From Sipunculus nudus (taxonomy: Eukaryota > Annelida > Sipuncula > Golfingiida > Sipunculidae): 64,000 nucleotides of DNA. Of this stretch, positions 12,201 through 22,734 are shown piece by piece (the first letter of the stretch is position 1; every line of letters starts with the position of its first letter). Below the pieces are notes generated by a model. That model worked only from the letters and a program-made list of their open reading frames with translations, was not told the origin of the DNA and did not search any database. The stretch is from assembly GCA_026874595.1 (NCBI GenBank), contig CM049310.1, positions 31,561,558 through 31,625,557 on the forward strand. The letters are read 5' to 3'. Both the position numbers and the translations under genes were made by a program.

Positions 12201-13490
12201 TTAGATGACATCTCTACTAAGGAGGTCACTTGTTAACACAAGGTATGCAAGATGTTGAAGGTCACTTATTAACACAAGGTATAGAAGATAACATATCTAC
12301 ACAGGAGGTCACTGGTTAACACAAGGTGTGAAAGATAATATCTCTACACAGGAGGTCACTTGTTAAAACAAGGTGTGGAAGAGACATCTCTACACAGGGG
12401 GTCACTTGTTAACTCAAGGTGTGGAAAATGACATCTCTACACAGGAGGTCATTTGTTAACACAAGGTATAAAAGATATTAACATCTCTACACAGGAGGTC
12501 AATTGTTAACACAAGGATTAGAAGATAACATCTCTACACAGGAGGTCACTTGTTAACACAAGGCGTGGAAAATAACATCTCTACACAGGAGGTCACTTGT
12601 TAAAACAAGGTGTGGAAGATGACTTTATTCACAGGGGGTCACTCGTTAACTCAAGGTATAGAAGATAACATCTCTACACAGGAGCTCACTTGTTAACACA
12701 AGGTTTAGAAGATAACATCTCTACTTAGGAGGTCACTTATAACACAAGGTATATAAGATAACATCTCTACACTGGAGGTCACTTGTACAACACAAGGTAT
12801 CGAAGTTAACTTCTCTACACAGGAGGTCACTTGTTAACAAAAAGTGTGGAAGATAACATCTCTAAACAGGAGGTCACTTGTTAACACAAGGTGTGGAAGA
12901 TAACATCTCTACACAGGAGGTCACTTGTTAACACAAAGTGTGGAAGATGACATCTCTACACAGGAGGTCACTTGTTAACATAAAGTATAGAAGATAACAT
13001 CTCTACACAGGAGGTCACTTGTTAACATAAAGTATAGAAGATAACATCTCTACACAGGAGGTCACTTGTTAACATAAAGTATAGAAGATAACTTCTCTAC
13101 ACAGGAGGTCACTTGTTAACAAAAAGTGTGGAAGATAACATCACTACGCAGAAGGTCACTTGTTAACACAAGTGTGGAAGATAACATCTCTACACAGGAG
13201 GTCACTTGTTAACACAAAGTGTGGAAGATGACATCTCTACACAGGAGGTCACTTGTTAACAAAAAGTGTGGAAGATAACATCTCTACACAGGAGGTCACT
13301 TGTTAACACAAAGTGTGGAAGATGACATCTCTACACAGGAGGTCACTTGTTAACACAAAGTGTGTGATAACATCTCTACACAGGAGGTCACTTGTTAACA
13401 CAAAGTGTGGAAGATGACATCTCTACACAGGGGGTCACTTGTTTACTGAAGGTCAAGAAGATGACATCACTACACAGGAGCTCACTTGTT
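9241..13490. repeat. 47-bp minisatellite array, copy A
   Basis: About 90 units of 47 bp: 'ggtcacttgttaacacaagg', then 'tgtggaagataacatctcta', then 'cacagga'. Units with small deletions occur. Two copies of an entry motif, 'ccgagggattctc.tccaaa' with '.aggccatctttaggtatg', lie at about 9,232-9,270 and 9,630-9,670. Copy B has a related motif at about 22,695-22,725, which confirms homology. Nearly every unit contains AGGTCA and many contain GTTAAC. Longer block repeats are visible, for example 10,740-11,100 resembles 12,620-12,980. No coding frame crosses the array. Confidence 0.95.
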
Positions 13491-14505
13491 ATATGGCTGA
13501 TATACCAGCATGAATACCAGCAACCATACGAACCATATGAATTTTTTTTATAATTACATGAGTTAAGAAATTCCAAAATCCCCAACAAATTAGAGCGGAC
13601 GGGAACAATAATATTTTTAAACATAACGTTTCACAATTTGAAATCTCTAACCTCCAGACATTTCCTTGTAATTCCTTACATCTGTCCGATAGAGCCTTGT
13701 ATCCCGATCCGAGACGTAAACCGAGTAACGAGAAAGTTTATCTCGGTTTACATTGTTTACTCGCCTTTTTTTTATAATATTCAGATTTCTATCTAGTATA
13801 TTAAATGGTACGTGTTTTATTCCATTAAGGGCATGTTTTATGTTCTTCAATAAGCCAGTGGCTGTATATCTGAGTTTAGTTTCTATTTGATGAACAAAAG
13901 AAGACTATTTGATACGGTTGACATATAATTATTAAGCCTCCAGGCGTTCAGATCCTGTTAGCACGGGTTTTGAATAAATACATGACTTACATGGAAAGTC
14001 AAGAATTACAGTTACGAACATGAGAGTCCGTAATGATTGAGATAATCTTTCATAAGGACTTCCCTAACGGAAAGATGTAAGTTCCCACATAATAAATCTT
14101 CATTCACTTAGACTCCTAGTTAACACAGTTCTAGAATCAATAACGACATTTACAAGTTCGTTGACATGAACCGTTCATTCTTCTTAATCCATATTTAGCA
14201 AACGGAGTGGAATGAACGAACATTTCAAAACATTTTTTCACAATATAAATGTACTCGAAAAATAAGTTAAATAGCAATAAGGCATAATGTATAAGCAAAA
14301 TGATATCATTTATACATGAAGCACACACTAATAATATTGAATAAAAGTACATTTAATTTATAGAGATGAAATATTTGACAGTTAGGGAGTATACTCCTTT
14401 ATGCCTATGCACAATACTTTTTCCTTATTACTTGGTTACATGTTTTCATGTAACTTTTGGTCTAAGTTATCTGGGAGCTATAACTGTGCCTTTTTTGCAA
14501 GGATG
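13491..14505. other. Unique AT-rich DNA between the duplicated blocks
   Basis: No homology to copy B after the 47-bp array ends. No tandem repeats or RNA genes are seen. It lies downstream of the candidate minus-strand exon at 14,506-14,983. I did not find a clear AATAAA on the minus strand close to that stop codon. Confidence 0.45.
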
Positions 14506-14983
14506 CTAGCTGAACCCTTTGTTCAGACAAACGAAACAGTTAGCTAGTCTGCCATTTGCGCACTGTGTGATCGCTGCATACAATATTGATCTTAAATAAT
14601 GGTCTCCTGTAAAATTGTAATAACTTAAAACGTTTTGGTCAAATTTCACAAAGGGCTGGCCTGTACATTGGATTAAATCTATGTAGTAAAGCTGAGCATT
14701 ATTTGAACAGAATAAGTCGTGAAAAGGGTTAAAATTTAAAACGACAGTATTTCCTTCATTTCTCAAAGAAACGAGGTCAATGTATTCCACCTGGCCCTTC
14801 GGCAAGCTGTACGTTAGACCGGCAGAAATCATAGCAGTTACCTGGAAATTTCTTGCATGAGATCTATTCAGGACCCAGTGAAAGCTCCTTAGACACCTGG
14901 ATGAATTCACTGTGACCCGAGCAAAGACATACATTGAGCACACTGAAATGCGCTTTGGAAATGTCACAGGTTGGGTGATTTCT
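14506..14983 (-). CDS. Candidate terminal exon of an unknown extracellular-type protein
   Basis: The open frame continues from an ATG at 15,003 to a TAG at 14,506-14,508. I prefer an exon start at 14,983 because the bases just before it read 'tttacttattacag', a good 3' splice acceptor, and the ATG would lie inside that tract. The peptide is about 158 residues of mixed, non-repetitive composition with seven cysteines and three N-glycosylation sequons (NSS, NRS, NFT). It ends 'AITQCANGRLANCFVCLNKGFS'-like with a cysteine-rich tail. I recognise no domain. Upstream exons on the minus strand would lie above 15,003, where only repeats are visible, so this may be a gene fragment. Confidence 0.4.
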
Positions 14984-15003
14984 CTGTAATAAGTAAATGT
15001 CAT

Positions 15004-15640
15004 ATAAAAAGTCCTGTAAAAGATCTAATATCTCAATGCTAAATGGATGGAAATCTAAAAGATGGATTGCTTTAAGATTTACGATCCTTGTTCATTCCTG
15101 CATGGTAGCTTGTGTTTAGACTGACACATGACAATTATGCCAAAAGACAATGAACTTGCCTGTGACCGAGAAACAGTCATACATTTCTTAATGCACTTGT
15201 TCTAAAACGTCCATTCTATAGTTCTCTACTCAGGGCACATGTTTTTTTTGTAATTGTGCGACAAATGCTGAAAATTGTGAAAATTGCACAAACCCTTTAC
15301 ATTTTACATTGAACTTTTAGTGATAAAATAGCAATACATATATATTAATTCCCATGTCTTGAGCTACAATATATGTGGTCTCCTCCCTTCAAGGAAATCG
15401 TAAGGCGGATTTAAACCAGACGACTGGCCCTGAAATATAAATTCCGCGCGTTTACCTTTAATGACCTTGACCCTGCATTATGATATCAAACTCATTATTG
15501 AAATAAAACACAAAAATACTAAGGAACAAATATATACCTTTGCAAGGTGTTCTTAAAGTACACAGTTTCTGTAGTAAAAAAATTACCTTAAAACAGCAAG
15601 GTAAAAGGACAACGGGATTACATACATTTGTATTGTTATA
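15004..15640. other. Intergenic, nothing recognised
   Basis: Mixed AT-rich DNA. It contains short 'gaccttgaccct' tracts typical of the repeat that follows. No ORF, RNA gene or clear repeat border is visible. Confidence 0.4.
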
Positions 15641-16194
15641 AACTTTAAAAGGATGAATGTTGCCAGCTTTCCCGATGAAATCACCACGTAATGACAAAAT
15701 AGGAAATATCAAAAGCTATGAACTTGACCCTGTTTATTGACCTTTATCATATAAAGTATATGTTGCAACATAGGTTTGTAGATTTATAAGTTTATAAGCT
15801 TTAAAATGAGTTATGTTGCCAGTTATTTTCATTAAATTCGAAACGAATGTCAACTGAAAAATTAAATAAATATGAAATACTATTACCTTGATCTTGTTTC
15901 ATTTCCTTCAAACTGAAGGTAAAAAATTGCAACATGGATTTCGAGACTTATATGGCTAAAATCTTTAAAATTATGTATGTTGCCAGTTCTTTTCATGAAA
16001 TTTCTATGGCACAGACGCTCGTAATATTCAATATATATTAAAACCATTGACCTTGACCTTGTTTGGTGACCTTGAAACTAAAGGGGGGGATATCAACATG
16101 GATTTTTAGATTGCTAAGGTTATAAGCTTAAAAATGATGTATGTTGCTAGCTTCCTTCATGAAATTCCCTCGGAATGACAACAGACCCTGTACG
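15640..16194. repeat. Four diverged tandem units of about 160 bp
   Basis: The marker 'atgttgccag' (or 'atgttgctag') followed by 'ttcatgaaat' recurs at about 15,657, 15,813, 15,977 and 16,139, with spacing of about 156-164 bp. Units also share 'gaccttgaccttgttt'-like and 'caacatggattt' segments. They are much more diverged than the minisatellites and end where the 42-bp array of copy B starts. Confidence 0.7.
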
Positions 16195-16571
16195 AAGTAA
16201 AGAGTTAGAATGAATGTAACCTTATAACTGTGTAAATAGGTATGAGTAATTATAAAGATAATGTGACCACTGTGTAAGGAGTTATGAGTTAGAATGAATG
16301 TAACGTGACCAATGTGTAAGGAGTAATCAGTTAGAATGAATGTAACGTGACCAATGTGTAAGGAGTAATCAGTTAGAATGAATGTAACGTGACCAATGTG
16401 TAAGGAGTAATCATTTAGAATGAATGTAACGTGACCAATGTGTAAGGAGTAATCCGTTAGAATGAATGTAACGTGACCAATGTGTAAGGAGTTATCAGTT
16501 AGAATGAATGTAACGTGACCACTGTGTAATGAGTTATGAATTAGAATGAATGTCAAGTGACCACTGTGTAA
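16195..16571. repeat. 42-bp minisatellite array, copy B, left part
   Basis: About nine units of the same 42-bp repeat as 4,325-5,140, with a local sub-family 'ggagtaatcagttagaatga'. The minus strand is open across the array (16,128-16,613, repeating HIGHVTFILTDYSL), a consequence of the period. The array is interrupted at a TAA (16,569-16,571) by the GC-rich element that follows. Confidence 0.93.
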
Positions 16572-17221
16572 AGCTACAGTCCCACCAAAGCAGGCAGTAC
16601 TACGGATAGGCAAGGATTACCACGGATCACCCCGAATACGGTCCGGGATGGTCCTTGGTGACCCGGGGTGTTTTTTTGGCAGAAATTATCCCGGCAGAGC
16701 CCCGGATTATCTCTCCAGAGCTACGTCTCACCACGGTCCGCCAAGGATGCGCTACGGATTCCTGTTTTTGTTTGCCGCGCTAGTCCGGGGTGATTCGCAG
16801 CTCCGACGGGGCACTGCCGTGGAAGGACTGGGCTTTGCCGTATTGGTCCGTCGCTCTGCCGGGGTATTTTTCATTATCCCGGACCTCCGAGAACTGTCAC
16901 GGCAATGCCCCGGACTTCCACGGCAGTGGCACGGACACCCACGGCAAAGCCCCGTCAGAGCTACGGATGAGCCCCGGATCATCCCGGATTACATTCCGCA
17001 CCGGATCACCACGAATCGCCCCGGCAGTTTTTGACATCCAAAAACTGCCGGCTCGCCCCCCCCCCCTCCCCCCGGACCGTCCCGGACCGTCCTGGACCAT
17101 TCCGGACCATCAAGGAACACCCCGGACCATCCCGGCAGCTCTACGGCTTACGCCCCGGATCACCCCGGACTTATCCGTGTCACTGCCGCAGCTCTACCGG
17201 GTCCTCTATGGGACTTATACT
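16572..17221. mobile_element. 650-bp GC-rich inverted-repeat element with TAA target duplication
   Basis: The 42-bp array normally reads 'gtgtaaggagttatgag'. Here it reads 'gtgtaa', then 650 bp of foreign GC- and CpG-rich sequence, then 'taaggagttatgag', so TAA is duplicated. The ends form an imperfect inverted repeat: 'agctacagtccca' at 16,572 against the complement of 'tgggacttatact' ending 17,221, about 10 of 13 matching with a perfect AGTCCCA core. The interior is full of 'ccggatcaccccgga'-type words and holds a perfect 13-bp hairpin. A 3-bp TAA duplication fits a PIF/Harbinger-type MITE, but the class is inference. Its overlapping ORFs on both strands are GC-rich by-products. Confidence 0.75.
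17021..17051. other. Perfect 13-bp hairpin inside the GC-rich element
   Basis: CCGGCAGTTTTTG at 17,021-17,033 is exactly complementary to CAAAAACTGCCGG at 17,039-17,051, with a 5-nt loop. On either strand an RNA would fold into a strong stem. Confidence 0.85.
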
Positions 17222-17735
17222 TAAGGAGTTATGAGTTAGAATGAAAGTAACGTGACCACTGTGTGAGGAGTTATGTGTTCAAATGAATGTAACGTGACCA
17301 CTGTGTGAGGAGTTATGTGTTAAAATGAATGTAACGTGACCACTGTGTAAGGAGTTAGAATGAAAGTACTACGACCAATTTGTAAGGAGTTATATGTTAG
17401 AATGAATGTAACGTGACAACTGTGTAATACAATATTTAGTGAGAATGAATGTAACATGACCACTGTGTAAGGATTTATGAGTTAGAATGAATGTAATACA
17501 ACCACTGTGTAGGGAGTTATGAGTTATAATGAATGTAATACGACCACTGTGTAAGGAGTTAGCCCCCCCCCCCTATGAGTTAGAATGAATGTAATGTGAC
17601 AAATGTGTAAGGAATTATGGGTCAGATTGAATGTAAAGTGACCACTGTGAAAGGAGTTACGAATTAGAATGAATGTAACATGACCACTGTGTAAAAAGTT
17701 ATGAGTTAGAATGAATGTAATGTGACCACTTCTTC
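17222..17735. repeat. 42-bp minisatellite array, copy B, right part
   Basis: Continuation of the array after the inserted element, about 12 units. They are more variable than in copy A ('aatacgaccact', 'aacatgaccact'), and a C13 run sits at about 17,562-17,574. It flows into the same single-copy spacer as the array in copy A. Confidence 0.92.
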
Positions 17736-18254
17736 TCTGGTTTAGTGTATTAGTCAGTGGAATGTAACTTCCGCTGTCTCTGTCTTTTTACTGATCGTAT
17801 TACCTCAGGTTAACGTGTATTGTCCTGTAATATATCAATACAGGCCTAAGTTCAAACGACATTAACGTTAACGTTTACCGGACGTAGCATTTACTGTCAA
17901 CGTAAAATGTCCCACGCCCAGGGGCATCTGCAATTTGTATAAAATAGAAAAGAAAGCAAAAATACTGAAATTCTAACATGATGATAACATTATGCTGCCC
18001 TACGGTAAATTTAAATACCACAGTGTGCTTGTTTTAACAACGACGCACGCACGGCTGCAGATTGTTGATTGAGTTGTTTCTCGTTTCTGTAGCTAATATT
18101 GATCGAGCATGAAAACTCAAATCAACTGTCTGTCCGTTTTACTGATCATTCCATTTACGTTTAAATGGATCTCTGGCCTTCACTGAATATGGTAGGCGTA
18201 GTTCCCCCGCTCTTCATGCCATCTTTATATGTATATAAAAATGAAGGGAACAGC
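17736..18254. repeat. Single-copy spacer of duplicated block, copy B
   Basis: Homologue of 5,141-5,635. About 52 bp (18,160-18,212, 'aaatggatctctggccttca' onward) are present here and absent in copy A. They interrupt the reading frame that in copy A links the hydrophobic leader to the 21-bp array. Confidence 0.8.
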
Positions 18255-18755
18255 CTGGAATCAATACGCCTTCAATGATATCAGTACGCACGTCAATTAT
18301 ATCAATACGCCCATCAATGGCAAAAAAAAAAAAAAAAACGCCCGTGAATAGTATCAAAACGCTCATCAATGATTTCAATAGGCCCGTCAATGGTAACAAT
18401 ACGCCCATCAATGATATTAATATACCAATCGATGTTATCAATACGCCCATCAATGATATTAATGTGCCCTCAATGGTATCAATACGCCCATCGATGATGT
18501 AAATACGCCCATCAATGATATGATTACGCCACTCTGTGATATTGGTACGCCCATCAGTGGTGTAAATACGCCCCTTAATGGTATCAATACGCCCATCAGT
18601 GATGTAAATACGCCATTCAATGATATCAATACGGCTCTTAATGATATTTATACGCCCATCAATGATATCATCACGCCCATATGTATGATATCGATACGCC
18701 CCTCAATGATATTTATACGCCCATCAATCATATCATCACGCTTATCAATCATTAT
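18255..18755. repeat. 21-bp minisatellite array, copy B
   Basis: About 23 units of the 21-bp repeat with the same core as 5,636-6,030. A 16-base poly(A) interrupts it at about 18,323-18,338. Plus-strand frames are open for 75 and 81 residues (INDINTP-like), without a leader. Confidence 0.92.
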
Positions 18756-20856
18756 CACCATTTGAAAGTGTCTGTTCTATGTCACCATAACAACCCATGC
18801 TGCATAATGGTAAATGGCCATCCTCCTCCATCCTTAGCTGTCACCGTTTAAGTTTGTGCGACAACATGCTCCTGTGCCGTCGGTTGACTAAATTGTTAGA
18901 TGAGCGTATACTGCTAATACATACCTACTTCCCTTGGTTTATACCGAAACCACGTCAAATGGGTGCTCTATAAAAATATCGGACAGTTTTGTTACATTGC
19001 TGTGACGATCATATGGTTTTATGATCAATTTTATAACTATAATGAATGTGCCTGAATTATATATAATAATTACAAAAAAGGCGAATTCATGCGTTATTAA
19101 ATATAGAAGTAAAGAAAATATAATTGACCTCTTTGAGTTGTACTTTTACAAGAACAAAATTAAATTCCCGGTGACCTTACTAGAAAAAAAGATAAATGAC
19201 ATCATTTGTGATTGTGTAACCTTCAGCGTACATCACAAAAGCGTTCATAATATTGGTAAATTTGTTTATAACTCACCTTTGTCAGTAGCTGTGACAACCC
19301 GACTCAGTAAGCAATAACAATTGGGCAGGTAAGTCTACTTGGGTCATGATATAAGCAATATCGAGGAATGCATCACAGCGGTTTTCTATCATGTTGCAAT
19401 CATATTGTTGTAATCAGCCCATAATCTTAACATTATGCTACCATTTGTGAATAAACACAAGATAATACATGTGAACTCACAACCCATACTAAAACCCCGT
19501 CTCTTTGGGAAGGAGACGTTTCCTTTATCGCGTACAAGTTGGCTGCGTCTAGTAACCCCATGCAAGCCATGCCTATTTATCATGCGGTCAAAAATTCAAC
19601 AAAAACGCGGAGGGGTTAACCAATATGCTGAGTTAAAACGAAATTTTCTGTATCCTGTTTGATGTTGTTTAAAAGTACACTAAAAATGCTAACGATTAGT
19701 CTGGTTTATATCAATTGACAGTGTACCTGTAGGCCATGAGGCGTTGTCAAAGAATGACGAAGTATTTGCATCCTCAGACCTAAATGTAAAGGCACTCTGT
19801 CAGCCAGTTATCTGATTATGATGTCTGAGGGCTGATATAGCGCTACTCGGTGTTTCATCAGGATTCAGGATTCCCTCAATATTTGTATCTTACCTGTAAC
19901 TCTGGGGCAGCCACCCCTGGCATAAGTGATCTCTTTGTACTTGCGAAACAATTGATTACACATGGGATTTCCAGCTGCTTTACCATCCGATCTGTAATGG
20001 TTAAGGTGCCGGGCTCATGATCGAGAGGTCGTGAGTTCGAATCCCGTTCAGACCCCCACCGTGCCAAGACCCTTAGGCAAGGTCCCAACCGCAAGTGTGC
20101 CACTGTCCACCCAGCAGAAGAAATGGGTACCAGTAAATACTGGGAAGGTAACCTGCGATGTACTAGCGTCCCATCCAGGAGGAGTTTAACTCCTAAGTCG
20201 CTTCACGCTACAGAAACTGGGATAAGCTCCGGCCTTATGAGCCATTGGCTCGAGTTAAAAAGCCCAGCAGACTTTACCTTTATAACCTTACCAATAGATC
20301 CCTGTGAGCCCATTACTGAACAGGGTTGGCGGGATTTCCATTAAATTAAGATTTCGTGTAAATGTAAATGTACAGTATGTAATCAACCGGCTAAATGGGT
20401 GAAGTATTTCCATCTGAAGTAAGTACTTTTAAGTCTTTAATACAAGCCCTTCGTTCCATCTAGCTCATTATACAGCGAGGTATCATCAAGGAAATTCGTT
20501 TTATTTTGTGGCTTCCAGTTTAGCGCTTTCAGAGACAGAAGTAATAGCTTACATCAGCCTGAAAATACGCTTCTCTGATCAGACGGAGCATGTAACTGCT
20601 ACATACAGGCCCTGATCAGCCCCAAGAGAGCTTTACAGAGATTTACCGGCGATGCATTCAGAGCAGCAGAGCATGAAATGTACAAAGGACGTCAGTCGAT
20701 AGAGCTAGAAATGTCTAGTCGTGGAATACTATTTTTATACACCACTAGAATATAACGAATCCGTGCGATATTCTTTTACACCTGCATCATAAGAGCTTGA
20801 ACATTTATTTTTTTCTAAATATATGATTCTCATTATTCAATCTGAAAAATAATTAT
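18756..20856. repeat. Spacer between 21-bp and 60-bp arrays, copy B
   Basis: Homologous to 6,031-7,437 with two extra segments, 19,325-19,797 and 19,946-20,502. The second is a SINE. The first has no recognised structure; it begins 'caggtaagtctacttgggtc' and contains only short chance ORFs. A 98-residue frame at 19,021-19,317 is not preserved in copy A, so I do not call it a gene. Confidence 0.7.
19946..20502 (+). mobile_element. tRNA-derived SINE inserted in copy B
   Basis: A Pol III-type A box (TGGTTAAGGTG, 19,998-20,008) and B box (AGTTCGAATCC, 20,034-20,044) are spaced as in a tRNA. They are followed by 'cttaggcaaggtccc' and a conserved-looking body ('tagcgtcccatccagg', 'ggataagctccggcc', 'gagccattggctcgag'). 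Copy A reads through the site without this segment: 'ttgtgctttcatttagtggc' in A against 'ttgtacttgc ... ttttattttgtggc' here, which sets the approximate borders. No clean target-site duplication or tail was identified. The frame on the minus strand giving 'SERDSNSRPLDHEPGTL' is the familiar false protein from such tRNA heads. Confidence 0.75.
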
Positions 20857-22060
20857 GTCACGTGGTAACGTCACGGAGAGACTGTCGATAACACACTTTT
20901 TAACGGAGATACGAGAGATAAAACACTGTGTAACCATCAGGATCATGTCACGTGGTTACGTCACGGACAGACTGGAGATAACAAACTGTGTAACAATCAG
21001 GATCATGTCACGTGGTTACATCACGTCGAGATATCTCACTGTGTAACAATCAGGATCGTCAGGATCGTGTCATGTGGTTATGTCACGGACAGACTTGAGA
21101 TAAGACACTGTGACACAATAAGGATCATGTCACATGGTTACGTCAGGGAGTGACTAGAGATCACACACTGTGTTAAATCAGGATCATGCCACGTAGTTAC
21201 GTCACTGAGAGACCTGAGATAACATACTTTGTAACAATCAGGATCGTGTCATGTAGTTATATCACCGAGAGACTGGAGATAACACACTCTGGGGCAATCA
21301 GGATCATGCCACGTGGTTACGTGGAGGAGAGACTGGAGATAACACACTGTGACACAATCCGGATCGTGTCTCGTGGTTACATCAAGGAGAGACTGGAGAT
21401 CACACACAGTGTAACAATCATGATGAAGTCACATGGTTACGTCACGGAGAGATAATAAACTGTGACATAATCAGGATTATGTCACCTGGTTACGTCACGG
21501 AGAGATTACTTATTGTGTAATAATCAAGATTATGTCACGGGCTTACGTCGGGTAGAGATAACACACTGTGTAACAATCAGGATAATGTCACGTGGTTACA
21601 TCACAAAGAGATAATACACTGTGTAACATCAGGATCATGTCACGTGGTTACATCACAAAGATATAATACACTGTGTAACAAGCAGGATCATGTCACGTGG
21701 TTACGTCGGGGAGAGACAGGAGACAACACACTATAACAATCAGGATAATGTCACGTGGTCACGTCAGGGAGAGATAACACACTGTGTAACAATCAGAATC
21801 ATGTCACGTTGTTAAGTCAGGGAGAGATAACACACTGTAACAATCAGGATCATGTCACTTGGTTACGTCGGGGAGAGATAACACACTTTGTAACAATCAG
21901 GATCATGTCACGTGGTTACCTCGGGGAGAGATTACACACTTTGTAAAAATAAGGATCATGTCACGTATTTACGTCGGTGAGAGATAACATTGTGTAACAT
22001 CAGGATCATGTCACGTGTTACGTCGGGGAGAGATAACACACAGTTTAACAATCAGGATCA
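20857..22060. repeat. 60-bp minisatellite array, copy B
   Basis: About 21 units related to 7,438-9,240. Many are shortened to about 50 bp by loss of the 'gagactgg' part ('gtcggggagagataacacac'). CACGTG and ACGTCA motifs recur. Units are more heterogeneous than in copy A, and the alternating 120-bp dimer is not evident. Confidence 0.93.
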
Positions 22061-22734
22061 AGTCGGCCGTTTTACATTAGCTCCCCCACGAGGTCCAGTA
22101 ATTCTCATTGATTTAGTATCTGAGTATACTAGATGTAATCAATGAATATTCCCGAAGGTGTCATAGCGTTTTCACACTTTAATTTGGCTGAAAAATGAGG
22201 AGATAACAAAGTGATTATCTGTTGAGCCATTATTTAGTGTCGCCCTGTACAAAAATCAATAAAGCTAATTTCTGTCGTGTCAAAGTGCAGAAATTCCTAC
22301 CAAAAAAAACCCTCCAAGAAGCATTTCATAAAAGGTACATCATTCAAAATCAGTTAAATGTCATTAACGTTTATTACAAGTCTCACCCTTGAAAGGCTAA
22401 CTCCAGCTCTCTAGCCGTTTGCTCGCACGACCCTGCAAGTCTAGTTCAAGTCTGATCATGAAAAAAACGTCCTCTTGATGAATGAAGTAAAGCCATAATC
22501 TCAATTAATGTCAACTTGCCAGTGATCAATGTCCGGCAAGGGAAAGGCAGATAACAGAGTTGACATCGGCTAGGTGCGTCACCATATTCACTTTGAGCGA
22601 TATAAAATGCACCCTGTGACCTCTCTCCTTCCTGTCTCTCCGTATAAAATTGTATTATTAATAAAATGGGTTCTTTTTACTATGAGTATCTGCACTCTCT
22701 TCCAAACAGGCCATCTTAAGGTATGGAAACTGAT
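22061..22734. repeat. Spacer before the 47-bp array, copy B
   Basis: About 600 bp with no counterpart in copy A lies between the 60-bp array and the shared entry motif 'ctcttccaaacaggccatct' (about 22,697). The last 200 bp (22,491-22,690) were copied again inside the array at 26,686-26,885. No gene is seen; the 96-residue frame at 22,574-22,864 simply runs into the repeat. Confidence 0.65.

Noticed and set aside
7438-13490. Regular repeats resembling a CRISPR array
   Set aside because: Units are contiguous with no unique spacers, periods differ between arrays, no cas genes are present, and the context is eukaryotic.
16128-16613. 161-residue minus-strand ORF repeating HIGHVTFILTDYSL
   Set aside because: Translation of the 42-bp minisatellite; the related array in copy A does not keep the frame open.
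16648-17234. Several overlapping ORFs of 67-144 residues
   Set aside because: GC-rich sequence of the inserted element lowers stop frequency in all frames; there is no domain, and both strands are equally open.
19876-20103. Minus-strand ORF with 'SERDSNSRPLDHEPGTL'
   Set aside because: This peptide is the well-known false translation of tRNA-derived SINE heads.
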